Shown here: one piece after another, positions 8,427 through 15,334 of the stretch
How the letters are laid out: every line of letters starts with the position of its first letter
Position numbering within the stretch: position 1 is the stretch's first letter
NCBI RefSeq assembly: GCF_021728395.1
Contig: NZ_JAKKCM010000019.1
Location: 1 to 38,302, forward strand
Source: Vibrio sp. J1-1
GTDB lineage: Bacteria > Pseudomonadota > Gammaproteobacteria > Enterobacterales > Vibrionaceae
Direction: 5' to 3'
DNA length: 38,302 bases
The notes under the pieces: generated by a model
What the model was told of the DNA's origin: nothing
The model's database searches: none
The model's input: the letters and a program-made list of their open reading frames with translations, nothing else
Program-made: the position numbers and the translations under genes

Positions 8427-8921
8427 ATGTCTCATCCTACATGGCAATTAGAGTTGGAGTCGGGTGCATTGGTATTAACACCGTGTCCGGGTACTAAAGG
8501 GGTTGCGCTACAGGCGTCACTTGAGCAGTTAAAAGAACAGGGTGTTCAAGCGGTAGTAACCGCTCTGGATAACGCAGAACTGGAATCAAAAAATGTATCA
8601 GCGTTGGGTGAAATTACTCAGCAATTGGGTATGAAATGGTTTCAGATCGAGATAGAAGACGATTGTGCACCAGATGATGCGTTTGCGACGAAATGGCAGC
8701 ACGCAAGTCCTGAGCTACACGCTATTCTTGTCGAGGGCGGTAAGGTTGCAATGCACTGTATGGGCGGCTCCGGCCGTACCGGTCTTTTCGCTGCACACTT
8801 GCTGCTTGAGAAAGAGTGGGCACTAGACGATATCGTGCGTGAGGTGCAAGCTCTACGTCCTGGTGCATTCACCAAGCCTGTGCAGGTTGAGTACATCGAG
8901 CGCGTTGCTCAAGGTAAGTGA
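8427..8921 (+). CDS. CX5R dual-specificity phosphatase-like protein in the ars operon
   Basis: The 164-residue protein has the cysteine phosphatase signature MHCMGGSGRTG (C, five residues, R), an upstream aspartate region EIEDDCAPDD that could supply the general acid, and a C-terminal helix ending YIERVAQGK. Overall it resembles CDKN3-type dual-specificity phosphatases. It is spaced 12 bases after the GAPDH gene and must be co-transcribed with it. Its substrate is unknown. It might act on a phosphate or arseno-phosphate metabolite, or on protein; these are inferences from location. It is not a low-molecular-weight ArsC arsenate reductase, since the signature is internal and the fold differs. 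Confidence 0.78.
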   Translation: MSHPTWQLELESGALVLTPCPGTKGVALQASLEQLKEQGVQAVVTALDNAELESKNVSALGEITQQLGMKWFQIEIEDDCAPDDAFATKWQHASPELHAILVEGGKVAMHCMGGSGRTGLFAAHLLLEKEWALDDIVREVQALRPGAFTKPVQVEYIERVAQGK

Positions 8922-8930
8922 TCAGCTTAT

Positions 8931-8963
8931 GGGGCTTTTGGAACATCATGATCCAAAAGCCCC
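8931..8963 (+). terminator. Hairpin A after the ars phosphatase gene
   Basis: A perfect 12-bp stem (8931-8942 with 8952-8963) closes the 9-base loop ACATCATGA. It lies 9 bases past the phosphatase stop. The stem is strong, but no T run follows, so it may be an mRNA stabiliser or a regulatory structure rather than a plain terminator. Its core of 21 bases recurs in hairpin C at 9124-9150. Confidence 0.55.
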
Positions 8964-9082
8964 TATTCAGTCAGCTTAACTAATGATTTTTATGCATGAA
9001 TAAAATTTAAATCTAATTTATCTATCTGATTTTTAATTTCTTTTTTGTTTTTTGATTAAAGCTGATTGAATTTGCACTTTTG

Positions 9083-9110
9083 CACCAATATCAACAGAAA
9101 AATATTGGTG
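9083..9110 (+). repeat. Hairpin B in the phosphatase-arsJ gap
   Basis: Perfect 9-bp inverted repeat CACCAATAT (9083-9091) and ATATTGGTG (9102-9110) around a 10-base loop. It lies between two hairpins that share a core, in an otherwise AT-rich 256-base gap inside the operon. Function unknown. Confidence 0.5.
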
Positions 9111-9123
9111 TTCAGGTTATACA

Positions 9124-9150
9124 GTATTTGGAACATCATGATCCAAATAC
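9124..9150 (+). repeat. Hairpin C before arsJ, sharing its core with hairpin A
   Basis: A 9-bp stem GTATTTGGA (9124-9132) with TCCAAATAC (9142-9150) closes the same 9-base loop ACATCATGA as hairpin A. TTTTATT follows, so it could act as a weak terminator or attenuator. arsJ starts 28 bases later. Confidence 0.5.
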
Positions 9151-9177
9151 TTTTATTGCTGTACATCTGAGGTCAAA

Positions 9178-10395
9178 ATGATTTCACAACTAAGCAAAAG
9201 TATCCGTCAGTACATGTTGGTGACGTTCAATTATTGGAATTTTACCGTGACAGATGGCGCGCTACGCATGCTGGTGGTGCTCTATTTTCACGATTTGGGT
9301 TACTCAACCCTGGCTATCGCGTCGCTTTTCCTTTTCTATGAATTTTTTGGCGTGGTCACCAACCTGATTGGCGGTTGGTTAGGGGCGAGATTAGGCCTGA
9401 ATAAAACCATGAATATCGGGCTGGCGATGCAAGTCTTTGCTTTGCTGATGCTTGCTGTGCCAAATGTTTGGTTAACGATTCCTTGGGTGATGGCGGCACA
9501 GGCACTGTCGGGGATTGCTAAAGACCTGAACAAGATGAGCGCGAAGAGTGCGATTAAAACGTTAGTGCCGGACGAGCAACAAGGTGCTCTGTATAAATGG
9601 GTCGCCATTTTGACTGGTTCGAAGAATGCACTGAAAGGCGCTGGATTCTTTATTGGTGGCTTATTGCTGTCTTGGGTGGGTTTCCAAAATTCCATGTTCA
9701 TTATGGCAGCCGTTCTGGCAGTGGTGTTTGTTTGTAGCATGATCTGGCTGGAAGCTGATATGGGCAAAGCGAAAAGCAAACCCAAGTTTCGCCATATTTT
9801 CTCTAAATCAGAATCAGTGAATATACTGTCAGCCGCGCGTATGTTCCTGTTTGGAGCACGTGACGTTTGGTTTGTGGTTGCTCTGCCAGTTTACCTCGGC
9901 AGCGTTTTTGGCTGGGATCACTTATGGGTCGGTGGCTTCTTAGCCGCATGGGTGATTGCGTATGGCTTTGTTCAAGGTTTTGCGCCACGCATTACTGGGA
10001 AAGCTCAAGGTCGCGTACCTGATGGCAGCGCCGCACTTGTATGGGCGGGCATATTAGCTTTGATTACGGGTGGTATCGCCTACGGAGTGCAAGTCGGCTG
10101 GCAACCAGAAATTGTGATTGTGGTTGGGTTAATGATATTTGGCGCGGTATTCGCGATTAACTCTTCCCTTCACTCCTACCTGATTGTTAGCTATGCCAAA
10201 GGGGATGGCGTATCGTTAGATGTGGGTTTCTATTATATGGCTAACGCGATGGGTCGTTTGATCGGTACTGTGCTGTCAGGTTGGATATATCAGGAAGCGG
10301 GGTTAGCTGCTTGTTTGTGGGTCTCATTTGCTTTCCTTGCTTTGACCACACTGATTTCCGTCAAGTTGCCTAAAGCTAAAGTGGCTACGGCCTAA
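9178..10395 (+). CDS. arsJ: Organoarsenical efflux MFS transporter ArsJ
   Basis: This 405-residue inner-membrane protein has about twelve hydrophobic helices and is a member of the major facilitator superfamily. It matches ArsJ in its opening (QYMLVTFNYWNFTVTDGALR in part), in the AKDLNKMSAKSAIKTLVP loop, and by lying with a dedicated GAPDH. ArsJ exports 1-arseno-3-phosphoglycerate, which falls apart outside to arsenate and phosphoglycerate, giving arsenate resistance. A GAGG ribosome site precedes ATG 9178. The gene is separated from the rest of the operon by a structured 256-base gap and is followed by a bidirectional terminator. Confidence 0.9.
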   Translation: MISQLSKSIRQYMLVTFNYWNFTVTDGALRMLVVLYFHDLGYSTLAIASLFLFYEFFGVVTNLIGGWLGARLGLNKTMNIGLAMQVFALLMLAVPNVWLTIPWVMAAQALSGIAKDLNKMSAKSAIKTLVPDEQQGALYKWVAILTGSKNALKGAGFFIGGLLLSWVGFQNSMFIMAAVLAVVFVCSMIWLEADMGKAKSKPKFRHIFSKSESVNILSAARMFLFGARDVWFVVALPVYLGSVFGWDHLWVGGFLAAWVIAYGFVQGFAPRITGKAQGRVPDGSAALVWAGILALITGGIAYGVQVGWQPEIVIVVGLMIFGAVFAINSSLHSYLIVSYAKGDGVSLDVGFYYMANAMGRLIGTVLSGWIYQEAGLAACLWVSFAFLALTTLISVKLPKAKVATA

Positions 10396-10434
10396 AAGAA
10401 GATCTTATGTTCACTGTATTGAACATGACCCATC

Positions 10435-10462
10435 AAAATGGCTCCGATTCGGAGCCATTTTT
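10435..10462. terminator. Bidirectional terminator between arsJ and the cystatin-like gene
   Basis: A perfect 12-bp stem (10435-10446 with 10450-10461) has a 3-base loop, with A residues on the left and T residues on the right. It can end both arsJ and the convergent lipoprotein gene, whose stop lies 12 bases away. Confidence 0.9.
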
Positions 10463-10473
10463 GCATCTGCGAG

Positions 10474-10854
10474 TTAAGAACAGAAGCGACCAAGCTGCGC
10501 AGGTTGCGTCACCTTCACTTCGCCGTCTAAAGAGCGATAGACAATTGCTTTCCAGATCTCGCCGTTATCCATTTCAAATTCAATGGCGTAATTTATTCCA
10601 CTCACAATTTGAGTGCGTACACTGAGGATCTGTTTGAACTTTGTTGTGGCGTTCATTTGTGTAAGTACTTCATTGAGTAATGGTCGTGCTTCATTGGTCA
10701 TGTCGCTTTGTGACCATCCACCAGCTAAGTTATCTAAGCTACAGATAGGGCTCGCTTCCTGTGGCGATTGCATTGGTGCCTGGGTCTCTTCCTTTGGGTT
10801 ACACCCAGCTAAAGTCACGACGCAAACAAGTGACGCCAATAATGTTTTCTTCAT
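10474..10854 (-). CDS. Cystatin-like lipoprotein
   Basis: A 126-residue protein with a lipoprotein signal (lipobox LAGC, Cys18) and a mature part that resembles a cystatin domain. GGWS at 45-48 and the QxVxG motif as QIVSG at 82-86 are both present, in the right order and spacing for cystatin-type cysteine protease inhibitors. A final cysteine near the C terminus could pair with Cys38. It is probably anchored in the envelope, facing the periplasm. Protease inhibition is inferred from motif similarity; the target is unknown. It is a single gene ended by the shared terminator with arsJ. Confidence 0.72.
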   Translation of the reverse strand: MKKTLLASLVCVVTLAGCNPKEETQAPMQSPQEASPICSLDNLAGGWSQSDMTNEARPLLNEVLTQMNATTKFKQILSVRTQIVSGINYAIEFEMDNGEIWKAIVYRSLDGEVKVTQPAQLGRFCS

Positions 10855-11105
10855 AACAAGACCTTATTTGTAATGTGCTTCGTATCTTAGAAGGAACGAT
10901 GAGTTATATCTGTTTCATATTCGAGAAAGTGCTGGCTGCTTATAGGTTCATTCCAACCAATGTTGAGTGCCGCTATAAGGTTAAATACTCCTAATCGATC
11001 ATTGAAGGGTTAAAAATAAGCAAAAACAGTTTGTTAAGCATTCCCCTAACTGGAAATTACCCTATGCTATAAACAAGCGATAGGTGTCTCAGTTTAGGAA
11101 TAAGT

Positions 11106-12119
11106 ATGAGAGAAAGGGTTCTGTTTTTTGATTTATTGCGCTGTATGGCGGCAGTAGCTGTGATTGCTATTCACGTCTTAGCGCCGTATCGAAGTGAATT
11201 AGGAGTAATTCCTTTCGACCAGTGGCTTACGGCTGTGGGAGTCAATAGTGTCACCCGATGGGCGGTGCCGGTTTTCATCTTGATTACAGGCGCATTAATG
11301 CTCACAGACACTCGACCATTTGATGGTAAATATTATTTGAAAAGGCGCTTGGGTAAGGTTTTGGTCCCTTTTCTTTTATGGTCGGTATTCTATGCATACT
11401 TGTCCGGATGGACGGCCGAGGGATTTAACTTTGAAACGGTCAAAGAGGTATTAAGTAACAGTGTCCACCATGAAACCTATTACCACTTAGGTTTTTTCTA
11501 TTACTTTATTCCGCTCTATTTTGTGATTCCTCTGTTTCAGTGGATGGTACGCAATGTCGACGATAACGTTTTATATACTTACCTGGCATTCTGGTTATTC
11601 ACCAGTACCTTATTCCTGTTCAAGGTAGACGGTCCTTGGAGCAATCAGTTGTGGCTCTATATGGGCTATTTACCACTGGGTTACGCGTTGTACCAAAAGC
11701 TGCCTTTGAAGCGCTCGAACGTAACTCTGTTTACTGGCTTGGGCCTAGCCGCATTGGCGGTTACCTTTACGATGGTAGTGACCAACAGTCTGGAAGCGGA
11801 GAAATACACAGTAGGGCGCTGGCTGTCATACAAAACGCTGAATGTGATTCTAGCGGCGTCGATGATTTTTATGTTGGCACGCTATTTTGGAGAAGGACTA
11901 TCGCCTAAGGTACAAAAAGTCGTGAGCTTTATAAGCCAGCACAGTTTAGGTATCTATTTACTGCACCCTATCTTTTTGTGGCCGATGAAGGAGTTTGGCT
12001 GGTATGAAGGGCATCCGGCGTGGGTGATACCAGTGTGGATAATATTAAGCGGCGCTGGAGCCTTGGCGATGAGTTATCTGTTCTCTCGCTCGGCCAAGAC
12101 TCGCTGGCTACTGCCTTAA
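11106..12119 (+). CDS. Acyltransferase 3 family membrane protein (OafA/WecH-like)
   Basis: This 337-residue protein has about ten hydrophobic helices. Its start, RERVLFFDLLRCMAAVAVIA, places an arginine and aspartate in the first helix as in acyltransferase 3 proteins, and a catalytic-type histidine follows in AIHVLAPYR. The late segment FISQHSLGIYLLHPIFLW is also typical. Such enzymes transfer acetyl or succinyl groups to surface sugars such as O-antigen or enterobacterial common antigen. The substrate here is unknown. It is a lone gene between unrelated neighbours, with no sugar-synthesis genes nearby. Confidence 0.82.
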   Translation: MRERVLFFDLLRCMAAVAVIAIHVLAPYRSELGVIPFDQWLTAVGVNSVTRWAVPVFILITGALMLTDTRPFDGKYYLKRRLGKVLVPFLLWSVFYAYLSGWTAEGFNFETVKEVLSNSVHHETYYHLGFFYYFIPLYFVIPLFQWMVRNVDDNVLYTYLAFWLFTSTLFLFKVDGPWSNQLWLYMGYLPLGYALYQKLPLKRSNVTLFTGLGLAALAVTFTMVVTNSLEAEKYTVGRWLSYKTLNVILAASMIFMLARYFGEGLSPKVQKVVSFISQHSLGIYLLHPIFLWPMKEFGWYEGHPAWVIPVWIILSGAGALAMSYLFSRSAKTRWLLP

Positions 12120-12137
12120 TGGATACCAATCGTAGTA

Positions 12138-12467
12138 TTACTGCTTAAGGGCGAAGTGGAGAAACTTATCGCCTTGGTAAGTGAGTTTGCCTTTGTCGCC
12201 CGGATTGAGCGCATGGTAATAGTGGACACCAATTTGGAACTCGCGCTTGGGACCGATAGGGCCACGCTGCACGTAAATCCAATACTCTTGATCATCTTCT
12301 CCCTGCTCTGCATCAGGAATGTCGATGGCCTGTTTATCTAAAATGGTCACTTGGACACATTGCTCCGGGGCATCTTCACCAACATAGTGTTTGCTGTAAA
12401 AGCGAAAGAAAACCCAGGCTCCTAGCGCTATCAGGGCAAAAAGAGCCAAAATAAGTGGAATTGGCAT
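12138..12467 (-). CDS. DUF2500 membrane protein (YhhM-like)
   Basis: A 109-residue protein with one N-terminal membrane helix (PLILALFALIALGAWVFF) and a soluble domain ending YYHALNPGDKGKLTYQGDKFLHF, which matches the DUF2500 family represented by E. coli YhhM. Its function is unknown. The frame is open further up, but ATG 12467 is chosen because a GGAG ribosome site lies 6-7 bases before it, while upstream ATGs have none. It converges with the acyltransferase gene, with only 18 bases between them. In E. coli yhhM lies near yhhL, rsmD and ftsY, as here. Confidence 0.82.
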   Translation of the reverse strand: MPIPLILALFALIALGAWVFFRFYSKHYVGEDAPEQCVQVTILDKQAIDIPDAEQGEDDQEYWIYVQRGPIGPKREFQIGVHYYHALNPGDKGKLTYQGDKFLHFALKQ

Positions 12468-12706
12468 GATGATCTCCAGCATTTCGATAGCCCCTATTTT
12501 ACAGAACTCCCCATTTAAACGATGCGTTAAGATACAGGATTCGTGATCCATCAAAATGTGGTGAGATTTTATTCGGCGCACTTCACATTTTATATGCGCA
12601 CAAGGACACAGTTTGAATTGAAAGTAGTACTTAACTGCTCGAAAAAGCTCTAAATTTATAAAAGTAAAATGAATAATAAAGAAAGCGTCTTGTGAGGAGG
12701 GTTACG

Positions 12707-13075
12707 ATGTCAGATATTGAAAAAGTAGTCATGCGTACCCGAACGATCGAAAAACTTTTGCGTACTCAATATCATGCAGAGGGAAAAGGGTTGCATCAGC
12801 TCATCAATAGCTGTGAAGAACGGTTACCGCATGATGTGATTGCCAAGCTACGTTATATCGCCACGGTGCGTAATAAGATTGTCCACGAAGAAGATTTTCA
12901 GCTCGATGATCGAAAGAATTTTATGGCAGTGTGTGATGATTGTGAAAAAGAACTCACGCCAAGAAGTTCGCGCTTTATCTGGAGGGCGGCAATTTTGTTG
13001 ATGGCGCTGATTACGCTCGCAGCTCTTGGTTTCTATTACATGCATTGGGACATACTGTCTGAGCACATACAGTAG
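12707..13075 (+). CDS. DUF4145 protein with a C-terminal membrane anchor
   Basis: A 122-residue protein. The N-terminal part, with its LRYIATVRNKIVHEEDF segment, fits DUF4145, whose RNKxVH motif resembles the RX4-6H type of HEPN-fold proteins. A C-terminal hydrophobic helix (about residues 94-114) should anchor it in the inner membrane, tail-in. ATG 12707 is chosen over 12692 since GAGGAGG lies 6 bases before it. HEPN-like motifs are linked to RNA cleavage in some families, but activity here is unproven. Confidence 0.7.
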   Translation: MSDIEKVVMRTRTIEKLLRTQYHAEGKGLHQLINSCEERLPHDVIAKLRYIATVRNKIVHEEDFQLDDRKNFMAVCDDCEKELTPRSSRFIWRAAILLMALITLAALGFYYMHWDILSEHIQ

Positions 13076-13092
13076 GGTCATAACGAGAAAAT

Positions 13093-13120
13093 AAAAAAGG
13101 ACGCTAGCGCGTCCTTTTTT
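13093..13120. terminator. Bidirectional terminator between the DUF4145 gene and the small membrane peptide
   Basis: A 12-bp stem (13093-13104 with 13109-13120) has loop TAGC, with six A residues on one side and six T residues on the other. It serves the DUF4145 gene from the left and the leftward small ORF (13137-13217) from the right. Confidence 0.88.
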
Positions 13121-13136
13121 ATTTTTAATCAGTAGC

Positions 13137-13217
13137 TTAGTACATCATTGGCAGTGTCATTAAACCCACAACCACTGCAATCATTACCAGCCCTTGTTTT
13201 TGAGAAGATGAAATCAT
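13137..13217 (-). CDS. 26-residue hydrophobic membrane peptide
   Basis: A short leftward ORF encodes a polar start (MISSSQKQG) followed by one hydrophobic helix (LVMIAVVVGLMTLPMM) and a final tyrosine. An AGGGG ribosome site lies 7 bases before ATG 13217. Upstream is a fair promoter (13255-13284), and its 3' end runs into a strong terminator, so this is a complete small transcription unit. It is probably a single-span inner-membrane protein. No function is recognised. Coding is inferred from the composition and the signals, not from homology. Confidence 0.6.
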   Translation of the reverse strand: MISSSQKQGLVMIAVVVGLMTLPMMY

Positions 13218-13254
13218 AACACTACCCCTTAATCTTGATGAACGTTATACATTT

Positions 13255-13284
13255 AATATAGCACCCTTTTTTAGGTTTGATCAA
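13255..13284 (-). promoter_or_regulatory. Candidate promoter of the small membrane peptide
   Basis: Read leftward, TTGATC (13279-13284) and TATATT (13255-13260) are 18 bases apart, a reasonable sigma-70 pair. It is 38 bases before the peptide's start codon. Confidence 0.45.
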
Positions 13285-14036
13285 CGTATCTCATGAAAAG
13301 TTTTTAAAACTTACAGTTAACTGACCTTGTTTTACCTTGTTTTGACTAATTGAACTGTGTTTTTTATGTTGTGCTTAAAGTGTTCGGTTTGTGCTTTTGT
13401 TACTCTTTTTTGTTGTAAGTGTCTGATTTTAAATTGTAAGAAAGGTATTACATATTGTTTAAATATTGTTTTTTGTATCAGGTGGGTGGTTGGAGCTTGA
13501 TGTTGTCTGTGTTTCTCGAAATATGAGAAAACCCAATTGATTTTATTTCTATGGAAGATGAGGAGTAGGTAACTCGAAGAGGAATTTCTTAAGTGGTAAG
13601 AAAATTTTAGTCCCAAAAGGGTTTAGCAAGCCACGATAAAGTGAACCTTGGTTTTGTGGGTTTAATCTGGTTTATATTCTTTAATATCATAATCTTAATG
13701 TGTTCTTATGATGGATTATTATCTATTTATGAGTATAATTCGAGGCGCTTCTATAGGCCGTGCTACGGTTAATGGCGCAATTTACGGCGTACCGTGGCAC
13801 TTTTGTTTTTTATGTTTGTTCTTTACTCGTATTGACTGATGAGTAGACATCTTGGTTGAATAGTTAGCAATTTTTCTATTGGGGCATTGAGTTACTTTAC
13901 GTCGCATTTCGTGGCTCCAAACAGAAGGTCAAATGTCCCGAATCGCTATCGAGATCCAACTTTCGTAGATTGTGCCTTTACATCAACATCGGTCTACCTA
14001 GACTAGCGGCGAGTTTAAGTAAAAGGTATGTACAGC
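13285..14036. other. Intergenic region of about 750 bases with no convincing gene
   Basis: The region is T-rich and low in complexity at its left (13320-13470), including a tandem ACCTTGTTTT at 13324-13343. It then has several small hairpins, a TATAAT box at 13734-13739, a strong hairpin with a T tract at 13760-13810, and an 11-codon ORF with a ribosome site at 13933-13968 just upstream of yhhN. Open frames here start at TTG and encode low-complexity basic peptides, so they are not called as genes. A small RNA gene is possible. Confidence 0.5.
13760..13811 (+). terminator. Terminator-like hairpin, possible 3' end of a small RNA
   Basis: Stem GTGCTACGGT (13760-13769) pairs with ACCGTGGCAC (13791-13800), ten pairs including one G-U, closing a 21-base loop. 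The run TTTTG then TTTTTT follows directly. No gene ends here on the plus strand, so the structure suggests the end of an untranslated RNA. A TATAAT lies only 20 bases upstream, but it lacks a clear -35. Confidence 0.5.
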
Positions 14037-14657
14037 ATGTGGAGTTGGCTGGCTATAGGGCTATCAGGTGTATATTCTGTGTTGGGGGCAAAGCAAGCCA
14101 ATCCAACGCAATCTCTCGTATTCAAAATCTTTACTCTGTTGCTCCTTCTTGTTCTGGTATTAACTCAAGGTACGCCAGCGGCTTATACCTATTGGATTGC
14201 TGGTGGTTTGGGGGTATCGATCATTGCTGACACGTTACATTCGTTCCGGTCGCGTAAACTGATTTATTTCTGCGGTTATTTGGTTGCACAGGTTTGCTAT
14301 AGCAAGTCGTTCTGGATGCAGTTGAACGGAGACATTATTTGGTGGCTATTAGCGTTATTGCTGGCGGCTAGCATCGTGGCGTTCTTTTTGTTGTTACCAC
14401 AACTAGATTCTTTGGTTTTCCCTGTGGTGATTATGGGGATGATGTTGGTGCAGATGGCTTGGGCTGCAGGAGAAGTTTGGTTGCAGTCGCCTACTTACGC
14501 GAATGCGATAGGATTTAGTGGGACCTTGGTCATGACTTACTCTGCGCTAGCCTATGCAATACATGGTTATCGTAAGCCTATGAAACGAGCTTATGTGTGG
14601 GTTAGTGGAAGCTATTTCATGGCGCATGCACTTATTGTGGCTTCTATTGTCTACTAA
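14037..14657 (+). CDS. yhhN: Lysoplasmalogenase/YhhN-family membrane protein
   Basis: This 206-residue polytopic protein (about eight helices) matches the YhhN family. The opening MWSWLAIGLSGVYSV lines up with E. coli YhhN, and the WAAGEVWLQSP and FMAHALIVAS segments are kept. Eukaryotic relatives (TMEM86) hydrolyse lysoplasmalogens; the bacterial substrate is less clear because most Gammaproteobacteria lack plasmalogens. ATG 14037 is preferred over 14028, since AGG at 14024-14026 is well spaced only for the later one. The yhhN-yhhM-yhhL-rsmD-ftsY neighbourhood is also seen in E. coli. Confidence 0.85.
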   Translation: MWSWLAIGLSGVYSVLGAKQANPTQSLVFKIFTLLLLLVLVLTQGTPAAYTYWIAGGLGVSIIADTLHSFRSRKLIYFCGYLVAQVCYSKSFWMQLNGDIIWWLLALLLAASIVAFFLLLPQLDSLVFPVVIMGMMLVQMAWAAGEVWLQSPTYANAIGFSGTLVMTYSALAYAIHGYRKPMKRAYVWVSGSYFMAHALIVASIVY

Positions 14658-14739
14658 TCGCGTTTACTAACCTAAATCAAAGCAGAAAGGGAGGATGTGG
14701 GTAAACTGGTCATATCCAATTTGATAACTGGAGTTGATG

Positions 14740-14961
14740 ATGAGTGATATTCACGCCCACAGCCTGTTAAACCTGCTTCGTGAAACCCCGATGAATCGTG
14801 AAGAGCTTGCCGCGCATTTTGGCTTAGAAGTACGCTTTCACACCTGCAAACTGAATGATCTAGACTTAGACGCGCTACTGGCGTTTTTGCAACAACGCGA
14901 AAAAATCCAAGAGCTAGAAGGTAAGTTTGTGGTTAATATGGCGCGTATTTGCAACCACTAA
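14740..14961 (+). CDS. YecH-family (DUF2492) small metal-binding protein
   Basis: A 73-residue protein with histidines near the start (DIHAHSLL), the central RFHTCKLNDLDLDALLAFL segment and the ending ICNH. These match the YecH family, whose conserved His and Cys residues suggest metal binding. The function is unknown. Three start codons lie in a row (TTG 14734, ATG 14737, ATG 14740); the GGAG at 14730-14733 is 6 bases before the last, which is chosen. A strong terminator follows. Confidence 0.8.
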   Translation: MSDIHAHSLLNLLRETPMNREELAAHFGLEVRFHTCKLNDLDLDALLAFLQQREKIQELEGKFVVNMARICNH

Positions 14962-15000
14962 ACGGCAACACGCTCTCAGATAGCCTCTGATGACCAATAC

Positions 15001-15030
15001 AAAACAGCCGCTCTCGTGAGCGGCTGTTTT
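15001..15030. terminator. Bidirectional terminator between the YecH-like gene and DUF1145
   Basis: A perfect 13-bp stem (15001-15013 with 15018-15030) closes the loop TCGT, with AAAA on the left and TTTT on the right. It lies between convergent genes. Confidence 0.9.
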
Positions 15031-15042
15031 ATTATCTGGTGT

Positions 15043-15309
15043 TTACATCATGTGTTTACGACGAATGTCGAGCAGAGCAAAGATGCCAAAAATTAAAATA
15101 GAGTATTTCTCCCAGCTGCTCATTTTTATCTTATCGCCAAATGCGCCGATGAAAATAGCCATTTGCAGACCGTGCATAATGAACAGGAACGCAGTCATAA
15201 TATAGAGCGCGATGGCTGCATTACCTGGGAACGGCGTAACAATGTTAATGATCAATACCAACCAAACAAAGGCGATGGCCGCTTTGGCTAAGATGATTAA
15301 TGCTTTCAT
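15043..15309 (-). CDS. yhhL: DUF1145 inner-membrane protein (YhhL-like)
   Basis: An 88-residue protein with about three hydrophobic helices, matching DUF1145 (E. coli YhhL) in the NIVTPFPG motif, the MHGLQMAIFIGAFGDK stretch, and a basic end DIRRKHMM. It has no known function. It lies 25 bases downstream of rsmD on the same strand, the same pair as in E. coli (yhhF-yhhL), so the two are probably co-transcribed. Confidence 0.85.
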   Translation of the reverse strand: MKALIILAKAAIAFVWLVLIINIVTPFPGNAAIALYIMTAFLFIMHGLQMAIFIGAFGDKIKMSSWEKYSILIFGIFALLDIRRKHMM

Positions 15310-15334
15310 TTTGGTATCCTTTTGAATTGTGGCA

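Noticed and set aside
10899-10994. A 31-codon plus-strand ORF preceded by AAGGA
   Set aside because: The ribosome site is very close to the ATG, no promoter or terminator fits, and the peptide has no recognisable feature.
13332-13616. A 94-residue leftward open frame in the intergenic region
   Set aside because: It starts at TTG without a ribosome site, and its composition is what AT-rich non-coding DNA gives.
13795-13811. Possible sigma-54 promoter (TGGCAC then T-rich)
   Set aside because: The -12 TTGC element is missing. The T run fits a terminator tail better.
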